DNA of 64,000 nt. Origin: an uncultured Ruminococcus sp. (GTDB lineage: Bacteria; Bacillota; Clostridia; Oscillospirales; Acutalibacteraceae). Position 1 is the stretch's first letter. Every line of letters starts with the position of its first letter. Below the pieces are notes generated by a model that saw only the letters and a list, made by a program, of their open reading frames with translations, was not told where the DNA came from and ran no database searches. The DNA lies in the NCBI GenBank assembly GCA_902767845.1, contig CACXIV010000004.1, forward strand, positions 1 to 64,000, given 5' to 3'. A program made the translations under genes and the position numbers. Positions 31,414 to 40,029 of the stretch are shown piece by piece.

Positions 31414-32280
31414 ATGAAACTGACCGATTATGATCTCGACGAAAGAACCGTCGGTATAATAGACAATATAACCGAGTCGGGCAGGCTTCCCCACGCCGTT
31501 ATTTTCGAGGGCGGAGGCGAAAACGCGCTAAAGCTTGCGGCGTATCTCTCGGCGTTAGCGGTGTGCGCGGCGGAAAAAAAGCCCTGCGGCGAATGTAAGG
31601 GCTGCGTTAACGCGCTTAACAAGACCCACGCGGACATAAAATACGTGACTCCCGACAGCTCGCGCAAAAGCAAGACCCTTTCGATCGACCAGCTCCGCGA
31701 GCTGAGCAAGGACGCGTATATCCTGCCGAACGACTCGGACTCAAAGGTATACATTTTTGAAAACGCCGACAGCGTGTTTTCGGAGATAGCTCAAAACGCT
31801 TTTTTGAAGCTGCTCGAGGAACCTCCCGCGGGAGTGTACTTCATCCTGCTTTGTCAGAGCGCCAAGAGCCTGCTCCCCACCATTATCTCGCGCTGCTCGC
31901 TTATCAATATCGGCGGCGATTCGGAGGTTTCCGCCGAGGCAAAATCCGCTGCGAAAAAAATCATAGCCGGGATACTGTCGCTGCAGGAGTACGATCTGCT
32001 GACGGCGCTAAGGCTGCTCGGCGACAAAGCGCTCGCGGACGATATTTTAAAATACGTAAGGCTATTATTATTCGACGCCGTAACGCTGCTCTCGGGAGCA
32101 GCGCCGCGGTATGACGCCGAGCTTTCAAAAAAGCTCTCGGCGCGGTTCACCCGCAAAAAGCTGCTCGATATGATCGAGCTGACCGAGAGTTCAAAATATA
32201 TGCTTAAACAAAACATCAATATAAATCTCCTCACCACCCGGTTGTGCGGAGAATACAGGAGGATCTCATGGCAGAGGTAA
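31414..32280 (+). CDS. holB: DNA polymerase III subunit delta prime
   Basis: Clamp-loader subunit. 288 residues with the delta-prime pattern: a degenerate P-loop (VIFEGGGENALK, not able to bind ATP in the usual way), a Zn-binding Cys group (CAAEKKPCGECKGC), KVYIFENAD, NAFLKLLEEPP and the SRC motif IISRCSLI. It overlaps ricT by 13 bases. The pairing holB-ricT (yaaT) is conserved in Firmicutes. Confidence 0.93.
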   Translation: MKLTDYDLDERTVGIIDNITESGRLPHAVIFEGGGENALKLAAYLSALAVCAAEKKPCGECKGCVNALNKTHADIKYVTPDSSRKSKTLSIDQLRELSKDAYILPNDSDSKVYIFENADSVFSEIAQNAFLKLLEEPPAGVYFILLCQSAKSLLPTIISRCSLINIGGDSEVSAEAKSAAKKIIAGILSLQEYDLLTALRLLGDKALADDILKYVRLLLFDAVTLLSGAAPRYDAELSKKLSARFTRKKLLDMIELTESSKYMLKQNININLLTTRLCGEYRRISWQR

Positions 32281-33134
32281 TCGGAGTAAGATTTAAAGAG
32301 GTCGGCAAGGTCTACTACTTTGACCCCATCGGCAACAAGCTGAACGTCGGCGACAAGGTTATTGTAGAAACCGCGCGCGGACTTGAGTGCGGCGAGGTCG
32401 CCACCCCTAACAAAAACATAGACGAAAAAGAGCTCAACCATCCGCTCAAGCCGCTTATCCGCATAGCGACCGACGCCGACCTTAACAAGGTCGACGAAAA
32501 CAGGCTGAAGGAAAAGGAAGCGTTCAGGATCTGCGAGCAGAAGATAGCCAACCACAAGCTGCAGATGAAGCTTGTAAACGTCGAGTACACCTTCGACAAC
32601 AGCAAGATCATCTTTTACTTCACCGCCGACGGCAGGGTGGATTTCCGCGCGCTTGTAAAGGATCTGGCTTCCGTATTCAGAACAAGGATCGAGCTGCGGC
32701 AGATCGGCGTAAGGGACGAGGCCAAGATGCTCGGCGGTCTGGGAATATGCGGAAGGCCGTTTTGCTGCTGCGGATTTATGGGCGAGTTCCAGCCGGTATC
32801 CATCAAAATGGCAAAGGAACAGGGGCTTTCCCTCTCGCCGACCAAGATATCGGGCACCTGCGGCAGACTCATGTGCTGCCTTAAATACGAGCAGGAGGCG
32901 TACACCGATCTTATCAGGCGCACCCCGAAGGTAGGAGCGATCGTCAAGACTCCTGACGGCAGGGGTCTTGTCGTCGAGAACAATCTGATCGCCGGCACGC
33001 TAAAGGTAAAGCTTGAGAACACTCCCGAGGACGTTGCTCCGAAGCTCTTTCCCGTAAGGCAGTGCAGGCTGATAAAGGACGGCTATATCAAGATCGACAA
33101 GAAGGAGCTTGAACAGCTTTCGGGTCTTGAATAA
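32268..33134 (+). CDS. ricT: PSP1-domain protein RicT (YaaT)
   Basis: 288-residue subunit of the RicT-RicF-RicA (Y-complex), which in Bacillus binds Fe-S clusters and guides RNase Y in mRNA and operon processing. PSP1 landmarks: VGVRFKEVGKVYYFDP-like N-terminus, GDKVIVETARGLECGEV, FTADGRVDFRALVKDL, and the Cys cluster GICGRPFCCCGF with GTCGRLMCCLKYE. ATG at 32268 has AGGAGGATC just before it, inside holB. rny, its functional partner in Bacillus, is in the same window at 1010. Confidence 0.95.
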   Translation: MAEVIGVRFKEVGKVYYFDPIGNKLNVGDKVIVETARGLECGEVATPNKNIDEKELNHPLKPLIRIATDADLNKVDENRLKEKEAFRICEQKIANHKLQMKLVNVEYTFDNSKIIFYFTADGRVDFRALVKDLASVFRTRIELRQIGVRDEAKMLGGLGICGRPFCCCGFMGEFQPVSIKMAKEQGLSLSPTKISGTCGRLMCCLKYEQEAYTDLIRRTPKVGAIVKTPDGRGLVVENNLIAGTLKVKLENTPEDVAPKLFPVRQCRLIKDGYIKIDKKELEQLSGLE

Positions 33135-33176
33135 CATCCAAACCGCAAATTTCTATTAATATTTTAAGCAAAACAC

Positions 33177-33204
33177 TTGCATTTAAAAAATAATATGCTA
33201 CAAT
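33177..33204 (+). promoter_or_regulatory. Promoter of the ferredoxin gene
   Basis: TTGCAT, 16-base spacer ending TGC, TACAAT at 33199-33204, about 33 bases before the ATG. Confidence 0.72.
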
Positions 33205-33236
33205 TAAATTGAATTAATTAAAGGAGGTTACGACCT

Positions 33237-33407
33237 ATGGCATATGTTATTTCTGATGAGTGCATTATGTGCGGCGCATGCGCTGACGAGTGCCCCTGCT
33301 CAGCTATTTCAGAGGGTGACGGCAAGTACGTGATCGACGCTGACGCTTGCGTTGACTGCGGTTCCTGCGCGGACGCTTGTCCTGTAGGCGCTCCCCAGGA
33401 GGGCTGA
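33237..33407 (+). CDS. 2[4Fe-4S] clostridial ferredoxin
   Basis: 56 residues. Electron carrier of fermentative metabolism. Two complete cluster-binding motifs: CIMCGACADEC (with the following CPCSAI providing the proline context) and CVDCGSCADACPVG. Length and acidic composition match the small clostridial ferredoxins. A strong AAGGAGG precedes the ATG, codon use is highly biased, and the gene has its own promoter and terminator, so it should be abundant. Confidence 0.97.
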   Translation: MAYVISDECIMCGACADECPCSAISEGDGKYVIDADACVDCGSCADACPVGAPQEG

Positions 33408-33438
33408 TCCAAGGATCAACGGCTGACTGCCAACCACG

Positions 33439-33468
33439 AACGGCAAGGTTTTTCCTTGCCGTTTTTTA
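33439..33468 (+). terminator. Terminator of the ferredoxin gene
   Basis: 10-bp perfect stem (AACGGCAAGG / CCTTGCCGTT), 5-base loop, TTTTT tail. Confidence 0.94.
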
Positions 33469-33474
33469 TTATAC

Positions 33475-33503
33475 TTGCCCCAAAAAGGATAATGTAGTAT
33501 AAT
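33475..33503 (+). promoter_or_regulatory. Promoter of the methyltransferase-rsmI-folC operon
   Basis: TTGCCC, 17-base spacer, TATAAT at 33498-33503. A leader of about 110 bases follows. Confidence 0.75.
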
Positions 33504-33622
33504 TGTATTGCTGTTCAAAAACCATTTTCTGCCGGTCGGGCATGACCTGACCGCGACCGTGAACAAGAAAACGAGCGCGGAATTTTTGCGCTTTTCAATA
33601 ATTATTTACAAAAGGAATTTAT

Positions 33623-34351
33623 ATGAAGGACACCCACATCGAGCCGCTTGGGAACGGCGTAAAGATCTACGTCTCAAAAAGCTATCATTTTTCTACCGAT
33701 ACAATACTTCTCGCGGATTTTTCCATGCCCAAGAGCGGCAAAAAATGCGTCGATCTCGGCACGGGCTGCGGAACCATCCCCCTGCTCTGGCTCAAAAGGG
33801 ACAGGAGCATTTCGGTCGACGCGGTGGAGCTCCAGAAAAGCGCCTGCGAGCTCGCCGAAAAAAGCGTTGAGCTCAACGGCTTTGCCGATAATATGCGCGT
33901 GATAAACTCCGATCTGCGCGAGCTTAGGGGCACGCTCGGGTTCGGCTGTTACGACGTTGTAGCGTGCAATCCTCCGTACAAGCAGGGCGGCACCGGGATA
34001 AAGAATCCCGAAAGCGCGAAGCTGATCGCCCGTCACGAAAGCGAATGTACCCTCGGCGATATTTGCGCGGCGGCTTCAAAGCTGCTGCAGTTCGGCGGAA
34101 GGTTCTGCGTATGCCACCGCCCCGAGCGGCTGGCCGACGTTATGGAGAGCATGCGCGAGGCGGATATCGAGCCAAAGCGGCTGCGCCTTGTTCAGCAGCG
34201 CAAAAGCAAAGCGCCTAAGCTGTTTTTGCTTGAGGGCAGGAAAAGCGGCAACCGAGGCTTCCTCGACGTGCTGCCGACGCTGTTCATCGAGGACGAAAAC
34301 GGCGGATTCTCCGACGAAATGCTCGCGATATACGGCGACTACAAATCATAG
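33623..34351 (+). CDS. TrmN6-like SAM-dependent methyltransferase
   Basis: 242 residues. Rossmann-type methyltransferase with CVDLGTGCGTIPLLWL (SAM binding), VDAVELQKSACELA, and the N6-adenine catalytic motif VACNPPYKQGG. Closest remembered family is tRNA1(Val) A37 N6-methyltransferase (TrmN6/YfiC), usually placed upstream of rsmI in Firmicutes, as here (10-base gap). The tRNA substrate is inferred from this family and context. Confidence 0.88.
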   Translation: MKDTHIEPLGNGVKIYVSKSYHFSTDTILLADFSMPKSGKKCVDLGTGCGTIPLLWLKRDRSISVDAVELQKSACELAEKSVELNGFADNMRVINSDLRELRGTLGFGCYDVVACNPPYKQGGTGIKNPESAKLIARHESECTLGDICAAASKLLQFGGRFCVCHRPERLADVMESMREADIEPKRLRLVQQRKSKAPKLFLLEGRKSGNRGFLDVLPTLFIEDENGGFSDEMLAIYGDYKS

Positions 34352-34361
34352 GGGTGATAAA

Positions 34362-35186
34362 ATGAGCGGGATTTTATATGTTACCGGCACGCCGATCGGC
34401 AATCTGTCAGATCTGTCGCCGCGCGCCGCGAAAACGCTTGAAGAGGTGGATTTTATCGCGGCGGAGGACACGCGCGTTACGCTGAAGCTATTGAACCACC
34501 TCGGTATTAAAAAACAGATGATAAGCTATTTCGAGCACAACAAGCGCGAGCGCGGAGAGATAATCTGCGCGAGGATCGAAAAGGGCGAAAGCTGCGCGAT
34601 AGTGACCGACGCCGGCATGCCGTGCATCTCCGACCCCGGAGAAGATCTGATCAGGCTATGCGGCGAGCGCGGAATAAAAACCGTGGTCGTCCCGGGGCCG
34701 AGCGCGGTGATATCGGCTCTCGCGGTATCCGGACTCGAAACGGGCAGGTTCTGCTTCGAGGGCTTTTTGAGCGTAAACAAAAAAAGCCGCAGCGAGCATT
34801 TGCAAAGCCTGAAAAACGAGCGGAGGACCATGATCTTTTATGAGGCTCCGCACAAGCTCCCGGCGACCCTTCGCGACCTTTACGCCTTTTTCGGCGACAG
34901 AAAGCTGAGCATCATTCGTGAGCTGACTAAGATACACGAGGAGGTCATCCGCACCACCACCGGATACGCCGCGGAAAATTACACCGACGGCTCTGTCAAG
35001 GGCGAGCTCGTGCTTGTGCTCGAGGGCGCCAAGAAGACCGGAGAAAAAGAAAATTACACGCTTGAATACGCGGTGGAGCTTGCCAAAAGGCTGATCGGGG
35101 ACGGCGAAAAGCCGACCTCCGCCGCCAAGGCCGCCGCCGAAGCGACGGGCTTTAAGAAAAACGAGATATACAGGGAGCTGATGTGA
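34362..35186 (+). CDS. rsmI: 16S rRNA (cytidine-1402 2'-O) methyltransferase
   Basis: 274 residues, tetrapyrrole-methylase fold. RsmI signature: YVTGTPIGNLSDLS, FIAAEDTRVT, LLNHLGIKK, IVTDAGMPCISDPG, VVPGPSAVISAL, FEGFL, and FYEAPHKLPATL. The start ATG at 34362 follows GGGGTGA. The stop TGA shares its A with the folC start codon (TGATG), so the two are coupled. Confidence 0.96.
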   Translation: MSGILYVTGTPIGNLSDLSPRAAKTLEEVDFIAAEDTRVTLKLLNHLGIKKQMISYFEHNKRERGEIICARIEKGESCAIVTDAGMPCISDPGEDLIRLCGERGIKTVVVPGPSAVISALAVSGLETGRFCFEGFLSVNKKSRSEHLQSLKNERRTMIFYEAPHKLPATLRDLYAFFGDRKLSIIRELTKIHEEVIRTTTGYAAENYTDGSVKGELVLVLEGAKKTGEKENYTLEYAVELAKRLIGDGEKPTSAAKAAAEATGFKKNEIYRELM

Positions 35187-36475
35187 TGACCTACGATTCC
35201 GCGCTTGAAAAAATACATTCTCTGCTGACCTTCGGCTCTCGGCCGGGGCTTGACAGGGTTAAAAAGCTGCTCAGGGAGCTGGGCGATCCTCAGGACAGGC
35301 TCAAATACATCCACGTCGCCGGCACCAACGGCAAGGGCTCGGTATGCGCCATGCTGTCGTCGGCGCTCGTCGAAGCCGGATACAAAACCGGTCTGTTCAT
35401 CTCGCCGTACATCACCGATTTCAGAGAGAGGATACAGATAAACAACGTGCCGGTCGGCAGGGACGTCCTCGCCGACGCGGTCGAAAAAACCTTTCCGACC
35501 GTTGAGCAGCTGCGCGAAAACGGCGTTATCATCACGGAATTTGAATATGTGAACGCTCTCCAGTTCTACATTCACGCGAACGCGGAATGTGATATCGTTG
35601 TGCTCGAAACGGGCATGGGCGGACTGCTCGACTGCACCAACGTGATAAAGCCGCCGCTCTGCTCCGTTATCACTACGATCGGGCTCGACCACACCGCCGT
35701 TTTGGGCGACACTATCGAAAAAATCGCCGAGCAGAAGTGCGGAATAATAAAAAGCGGCTCCGTCGCAATAACCTCAGCTCAGGACGAAAGAGCCCTTGAG
35801 GTCATTGAGCATACGGCAAAGGAGCTCGGCGTGCCGCTAATAAGGAGCGACAGCGTCGCGCTCGAGGTGATCTCTCAGTCGCTCAGAGGCAGCGAGGTGC
35901 GCTTCAAAGGCAAGGCCTTCACAATCGGTCTTTCGGGCGATCACCAGATCGAGAACGCCAAAACCGCTCTCGCGGCGCTTGAAGCGCTGAACAAAAAGCA
36001 GCTTATCAGCGTCGGCATAAACAGTATCGCCGACGGCTTCGGAAAGGCCGTGAACCCCGCGAGGCTCGAGCTTTTGGGTGATGATCCGATCGTGCTGCTC
36101 GACGGCGCGCACAACCCGAACGGCATTGAGGCGCTAAAGAAGGCGGTCGGCAGATTCCTGCCCGATAAAAAGCTATTCTGCGTAACGGGCATGCTCGCGG
36201 ATAAGGATATCGACAGCTCGATCAGGCTGCTCAACGGCGTTTTTGAGAGCGTTTACACCGTCCCCGTAAACAACCCGAGGGCGATCTCAGCCGAGGCTCT
36301 CGCGGAAAAATACAAATCCGCCTGCGCCGACGTTAAGAGCTTCGCGCGCGCGGAGGAAGCGTTTGACGAGGCGCTGTCTAAAGCCTCTGAGGAAAACGGC
36401 GCGGTGCTGATCTGCGGATCGCTGTACCTCGCCGGCGAGATACGTCCGTACATCATCTCGCGGCTGAAAAAATAA
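35186..36475 (+). CDS. folC: Folylpolyglutamate synthase / dihydrofolate synthase
   Basis: Adds glutamate to (dihydro)folates, retaining them in the cell. 429 residues with the Mur-ligase layout: YIHVAGTNGKGSVCAM (P-loop), LFISPYITDFRERIQIN, VLETGMGGLLDCTN, GLDHTAVLGDTIEKIAEQKCGIIK, LLDGAHNPNG and VTGMLADKD. ATG at 35186 is in a TGATG overlap with rsmI. Relevant to the window's THF-riboswitch-controlled folate importer, although 32 kb away. Ended by a strong terminator. Confidence 0.95.
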   Translation: MTYDSALEKIHSLLTFGSRPGLDRVKKLLRELGDPQDRLKYIHVAGTNGKGSVCAMLSSALVEAGYKTGLFISPYITDFRERIQINNVPVGRDVLADAVEKTFPTVEQLRENGVIITEFEYVNALQFYIHANAECDIVVLETGMGGLLDCTNVIKPPLCSVITTIGLDHTAVLGDTIEKIAEQKCGIIKSGSVAITSAQDERALEVIEHTAKELGVPLIRSDSVALEVISQSLRGSEVRFKGKAFTIGLSGDHQIENAKTALAALEALNKKQLISVGINSIADGFGKAVNPARLELLGDDPIVLLDGAHNPNGIEALKKAVGRFLPDKKLFCVTGMLADKDIDSSIRLLNGVFESVYTVPVNNPRAISAEALAEKYKSACADVKSFARAEEAFDEALSKASEENGAVLICGSLYLAGEIRPYIISRLKK

Positions 36476-36501
36476 ATAAAAGACAGAATAAAACAAATTA
36501 T

Positions 36502-36544
36502 TCACGCTGTACCGACTATTATAGGTATAGCGTGATTTTTTTTG
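36502..36544 (+). terminator. Terminator of the rsmI-folC operon
   Basis: 12-bp stem (TCACGCTGTACC / GGTATAGCGTGA, one G-T pair), 10-base loop, then nine T residues. It ends only 15 bases before spoIIAA, leaving little space for the spoIIAA promoter. Confidence 0.93.
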
Positions 36545-36559
36545 AAAAGAGTTGAAAAG

Positions 36560-36862
36560 ATGATAAAAACGGAATTTGAAAACAACATTTTGACCGCCTA
36601 CCTCGAGGGCGAGCTCGACCATGATTCCGCATGCAGGATCCGCCAGCGGATCGACTGCGCCGCGCGGTCGCTCAGGCCGAAAACCCTCTGCCTTAATTTT
36701 GAGAAGGTCAGCTTTATGGACTCGTCGGGCGTGGGGCTTGTGATGGGGCGATACCGCCAGATGAAGCTGCTGGGCGGCAGTCTGAAAGTCACCTGCGTGC
36801 CCGACAGCATATACAGGATATTCGCCATGTCCGGACTTGAAGCATTGGGGGTGCTAAGATGA
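36560..36862 (+). CDS. spoIIAA: Anti-sigma F factor antagonist SpoIIAA
   Basis: 100-residue STAS-domain protein that binds SpoIIAB and so frees sigma F in the forespore. Landmarks: YLEGELDHDSACRIR, LCLNFEKVSFMDSSGVGLVMGRY (the Ser in MDSSG is the phosphorylation site), MKLLGGSLKVTC. Shorter C-terminus than Bacillus SpoIIAA (117). The ATG at 36560 follows an AAGAG-like site; an upstream in-frame TTG lies in the terminator tail. Overlaps spoIIAB by 4 bases. Confidence 0.94.
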   Translation: MIKTEFENNILTAYLEGELDHDSACRIRQRIDCAARSLRPKTLCLNFEKVSFMDSSGVGLVMGRYRQMKLLGGSLKVTCVPDSIYRIFAMSGLEALGVLR

Positions 36863-37293
36863 AAACCGTAAATCAAATGAGGCTGAGCTTTCCTTCAAAA
36901 AGCCGCAACGAAGCGTTCGCGAGGAGCGCGGTGTCGTCCTTTGTTACCTCGCTCGACCCTACGCTGAACGAGCTAAACGACCTTAAAACCGCCGTATCCG
37001 AGGCTGTGACAAACTGTATCGTCCACGGCTACAGGCGCCAAAGCGGAACTATCTACATATACGCCTCGGTCAAGGAGGACAACACCTTAACGGTAAAAAT
37101 ACGCGACAAGGGCGTCGGGATCGAGGATATATCAAAGGCGATGGAGCCGCTGTTCACCACCTCTCCCGGCGAGGAGCGCGCCGGTCTGGGCTTTGCGGTC
37201 ATGCAGAGCTTTTGCGACAGGGTGAAGGTCAGCTCGCAGGTCGGCAGGGGCACTACCGTGACCCTGATAAAAAGAATCGGCGCGAATGGATAA
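36859..37293 (+). CDS. spoIIAB: Anti-sigma F factor SpoIIAB
   Basis: 144-residue GHKL-type serine kinase that holds sigma F inactive and phosphorylates SpoIIAA. ATP-binding motifs: DLKTAVSEAVTNCIVHGY (N-box), IRDKGVGIED (G1), PGEERAGLGFAVMQSFCD (G2) and GRGTTVTLIK. Starts inside spoIIAA and overlaps sigF by 8 bases, the standard spoIIA operon order. Confidence 0.96.
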   Translation: MKTVNQMRLSFPSKSRNEAFARSAVSSFVTSLDPTLNELNDLKTAVSEAVTNCIVHGYRRQSGTIYIYASVKEDNTLTVKIRDKGVGIEDISKAMEPLFTTSPGEERAGLGFAVMQSFCDRVKVSSQVGRGTTVTLIKRIGANG

Positions 37294-37936
37294 GAATGAA
37301 TTTGCCAAGGCTCACCTCGGGCTCGTGCGCTCCTGCTGCAAGCGCTTTACCGGCAAGGGAGTCGAGTATGACGAGCTGTATTCCGCAGGCTGTCTGGGGC
37401 TCGCAAAGGCGATAAACAACTTTGACGAGAGCAGGGGACTGCAATTTTCCACCTACGCCTTCCCTGTAATAATGGGCGAGCTCAAGCGGCTGTTCAGGGA
37501 CGGCGGGTCGGTGAGGGTAAGCCGCTCGCTAAAGGAGCTTTCGCTTAAAATAAACCGCCTCAACGACCAAAGCAAGACCTCATGCGGTCACGAGCTGACG
37601 ATATGCGAGCTCGCGGACAGGCTCGGCGTTACTCCCGAGCGGATCGCCGAGGCCATGTGTTCGTCGCAGCCGACCGTTTCGATCGACAGCGACGACGAAA
37701 ACTCCGCCGCGCCGCAGCTCCCCTCTCCCGATATCCAGTACGAGATAACCGAGCGGCTGTGCCTGATAAGCGCGATCGGCTCGCTTGAGGAAAACGATAA
37801 AAAAATAATAAACCTGCGCTACTTTCAAAGTAAAACGCAGGTTCAGACCGCTGAGATATTAAACATGACCCAGGTGCAGGTCAGCCGCCGGGAAAAGAAG
37901 ATACTGACCCTGATACGGCAGAAAATGAGCGGCTAA
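37286..37936 (+). CDS. sigF: Sporulation sigma factor F
   Basis: 216-residue forespore-specific sigma-70 factor. Region 2: EYDELYSAGCLGLAKAINNFDESRGLQFSTYAFP (split across 2.1-2.4), GELKRLFRDGGSVRVSRSLKEL; region 3: TICELADRLGVTPERIAEAM; region 4: LEENDKKIINLRYFQSKTQVQTAEIL and TQVQVSRREKKIL. A full spoIIA operon implies a spore-forming lineage. Its last 4 bases overlap the convergent hydrolase gene with no terminator between. Confidence 0.96.
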   Translation: MDKNEFAKAHLGLVRSCCKRFTGKGVEYDELYSAGCLGLAKAINNFDESRGLQFSTYAFPVIMGELKRLFRDGGSVRVSRSLKELSLKINRLNDQSKTSCGHELTICELADRLGVTPERIAEAMCSSQPTVSIDSDDENSAAPQLPSPDIQYEITERLCLISAIGSLEENDKKIINLRYFQSKTQVQTAEILNMTQVQVSRREKKILTLIRQKMSG

Positions 37937-38982
37937 TCCATGAACTCCAGCACCCTGTTCATAAAGTCGGGGTCGAGCTGAGTCGCCTTTTTCGCGTCGA
38001 TACCGCCGTAAAAATCGTCGAGCACATTTTGCGGTATCTCGCCGTCGTAAACGTCGTTTAGGTCGTTCAGCTCGTCCTGAAGCTCGGACATATACCTTGC
38101 CGACTCGCCGCTGAGCCACATATTCGAGTGACCTCCGCGGTACTTGCCGCCGACGCCTAAAAAGCTCGCGTTGGAGTTCGTTATCTCGTCGGCGTGAGAG
38201 CGGAGGCTGAGCTCGTACGGGATCGTGTCGTCGTTTTCTCCGTAGCAGATCAAAATAGGCGTATCGACCGAATTGATCGACTCCACTGCGGTATCGTCGG
38301 CGTCGCTGCCGAAGGTGAAGCGGTTTTGCAGACAGAGGAACGGATACTGGATATCGGCGAAAACACCGGCGTACTCCTTTGCCTTGCCGTGCATGGTTTG
38401 CACGGGAGAATCAAAGCCCGACACGCAGACCGCCGCCCGGACGTCCGCCTCGTCAAGCGCCGCCGCCACGGCGTATCCGCCGAGGCTGTGGCCGTAAAGA
38501 TACACCGGCAGTCCGCTTGTGCGCCCGTCGGTTTTGGCGTAGGCGAGAGCCGCCAGCAGATCGCGCTTTGACTGCTGCAGCCCGACGGTGCTGCCGCCGT
38601 CGCTTTGGCAGACTCCGGTGGGGTCGTAGGCGAGCACGCGGTAGCCGTTGTCGGCGAAGAACATTATCTCCGCAAGGTGGGAATCGCTGTTGCTGTTTAT
38701 CCCGGGAGCTATGACAACAAGTCCCTTTGGATCGTCGGCGTCATACAGATATCCGCGCAGCGTGTTGCCGTTCGAGTCAAAGCTTATCCGCTCACGCCCG
38801 TAGCCCGAGCCGGCAAGCGGATAGGCGATCTCCACATACGCGTCGAGCGAGTCGACCCGGTGGAAAAGCACGCTGAAAACCACCGCCGAGAATATCATTG
38901 ACAAGCCTGAATACGCAATTATAAAAATGAGGAAAAAGCCGATCACCCTCTTGATCGTTTTATGTAGCTTTGGGCTTTTCAC
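37933..38982 (-). CDS. Membrane-anchored alpha/beta hydrolase
   Basis: 349 residues. One N-terminal membrane helix (about 12-38) and an outward-facing serine hydrolase domain (from about 70): VIAPGINSNSDSH, YDPTGVCQSDGG, nucleophile elbow YGHSLGGYA, acid region ILICYGENDDTIPYEL, and His in GGHSNMW. Substrate unknown; the fold covers esterases, lipases and peptidases. Same strand as the acyl operon upstream (39079-49034) but separated by a hairpin at 39046-39070 and 96 bases, so it may be a separately expressed or read-through last gene. Confidence 0.85.
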   Translation of the reverse strand: MKSPKLHKTIKRVIGFFLIFIIAYSGLSMIFSAVVFSVLFHRVDSLDAYVEIAYPLAGSGYGRERISFDSNGNTLRGYLYDADDPKGLVVIAPGINSNSDSHLAEIMFFADNGYRVLAYDPTGVCQSDGGSTVGLQQSKRDLLAALAYAKTDGRTSGLPVYLYGHSLGGYAVAAALDEADVRAAVCVSGFDSPVQTMHGKAKEYAGVFADIQYPFLCLQNRFTFGSDADDTAVESINSVDTPILICYGENDDTIPYELSLRSHADEITNSNASFLGVGGKYRGGHSNMWLSGESARYMSELQDELNDLNDVYDGEIPQNVLDDFYGGIDAKKATQLDPDFMNRVLEFMD

Positions 38983-39045
38983 GGCTCTTACCTCCTATTA
39001 TTCCTGATTCTTTCGCTTTTATTCAAAGCCGTATAATTTAAATTC

Positions 39046-39070
39046 TCCCCCGTCGAAAAACAACGGGGGA
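39046..39070 (-). terminator. Hairpin at the end of the acyl operon
   Basis: 8-bp GC-rich stem (TCCCCCGT / ACGGGGGA) with a 9-base loop just after the stop at 39079. On the minus strand it is followed by GAATTTAAATT, a weak T-tract, so termination is likely partial. Confidence 0.6.
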
Positions 39071-39078
39071 TCTGTTTT

Positions 39079-40020
39079 TTATTTCAGTTCATTCAAAAAT
39101 TCGTATATCGTTCGGTCGTACTTTTCGGGCGCGTTTACCCTGACGCGGGAATGTCTGCCCTTGTCGAACCAAACGAGCTTTTTATGCGGCGAGCCGCATT
39201 TTTCAAACAGCTTCTCCGCCTGATCGGGCGTGGAGTAGGTGTCCTCGCGGCTGTGGATAAAGAGGATCGGCTTTTTGAGCCTGTCCACGCGCTTTATCGG
39301 ACCGTCGTGAACAACGTCCGCGTGCGAGAATATCCTCATGTACAGGAACACGAGCCACGTAAAGATCAGCTTCGGGCGGTTGTCCTCCTTCATGTGATTT
39401 TTGAAGGACTCGCCGAAATTAACAAACATGCCGTCGGCGCACATGCCCTCGATATAATCGGGGCAGTTTTCGTCGCAGAGCGCGAACAGCGCCACCGACG
39501 AGCCGATACAGATACCGTGCAAAAACACCGCCTTGTTGTGAAGCTCCTCGACGAGCAGTCTGCTCCAGCACTGTATGTCGGCGTATTCCCTGTAGCCGAG
39601 GCAGCAGAAGATACCGTCGGAATAGCCGTGCGAGCGGTTATCGACCACAAGCACGTTGTAGCCAGCCTTGCGGTACGGCTCGGCAAAGTAGTAGGAATAC
39701 TTTAGCGACTCCATCCTTCCGGCGATCACTATCGCCGCCTTTTCTCCGCCGAAGTCGAAATACTCGCCGACAAGATGATACCTGCCGCTTTGCACCTCAA
39801 CGTCGCGCTTGTAATCCGCGTAAAGCTCGCCCCATTCAAGGCCTTCCTTGTACATTCCCTCGTACTCGTCGTCGTTCGGGGGAAGCTTTACCTCTCTGCC
39901 CCATTTTTTCTTTGTGGTTCTGACGAGCAGAACCGTGTATATCACGCCGGCAAGGATGATCTCGGGCAAAACGAACCCGAACATCAGCACCAGCACGGCG
40001 ATCCAAATCCAAATGCTCAT
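39079..40020 (-). CDS. Membrane-anchored alpha/beta hydrolase with Cys nucleophile elbow
   Basis: 313 residues: N-terminal membrane helix (about 5-33) then a hydrolase domain. The nucleophile elbow reads LHGICIGSS, with Cys171 where Ser is usual (G-x-S-x-G). Acid and base positions remain: FIHSREDTYS and GRHSR near the C-terminus. Cys nucleophiles occur in dienelactone hydrolases and in some acyltransferases of this fold, so it may transfer rather than hydrolyse. Ten bases after fakA, last tightly spaced gene of the acyl operon. Substrate not predictable. Confidence 0.82.
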   Translation of the reverse strand: MSIWIWIAVLVLMFGFVLPEIILAGVIYTVLLVRTTKKKWGREVKLPPNDDEYEGMYKEGLEWGELYADYKRDVEVQSGRYHLVGEYFDFGGEKAAIVIAGRMESLKYSYYFAEPYRKAGYNVLVVDNRSHGYSDGIFCCLGYREYADIQCWSRLLVEELHNKAVFLHGICIGSSVALFALCDENCPDYIEGMCADGMFVNFGESFKNHMKEDNRPKLIFTWLVFLYMRIFSHADVVHDGPIKRVDRLKKPILFIHSREDTYSTPDQAEKLFEKCGSPHKKLVWFDKGRHSRVRVNAPEKYDRTIYEFLNELK

Positions 40021-40029
40021 ATTACTCCT

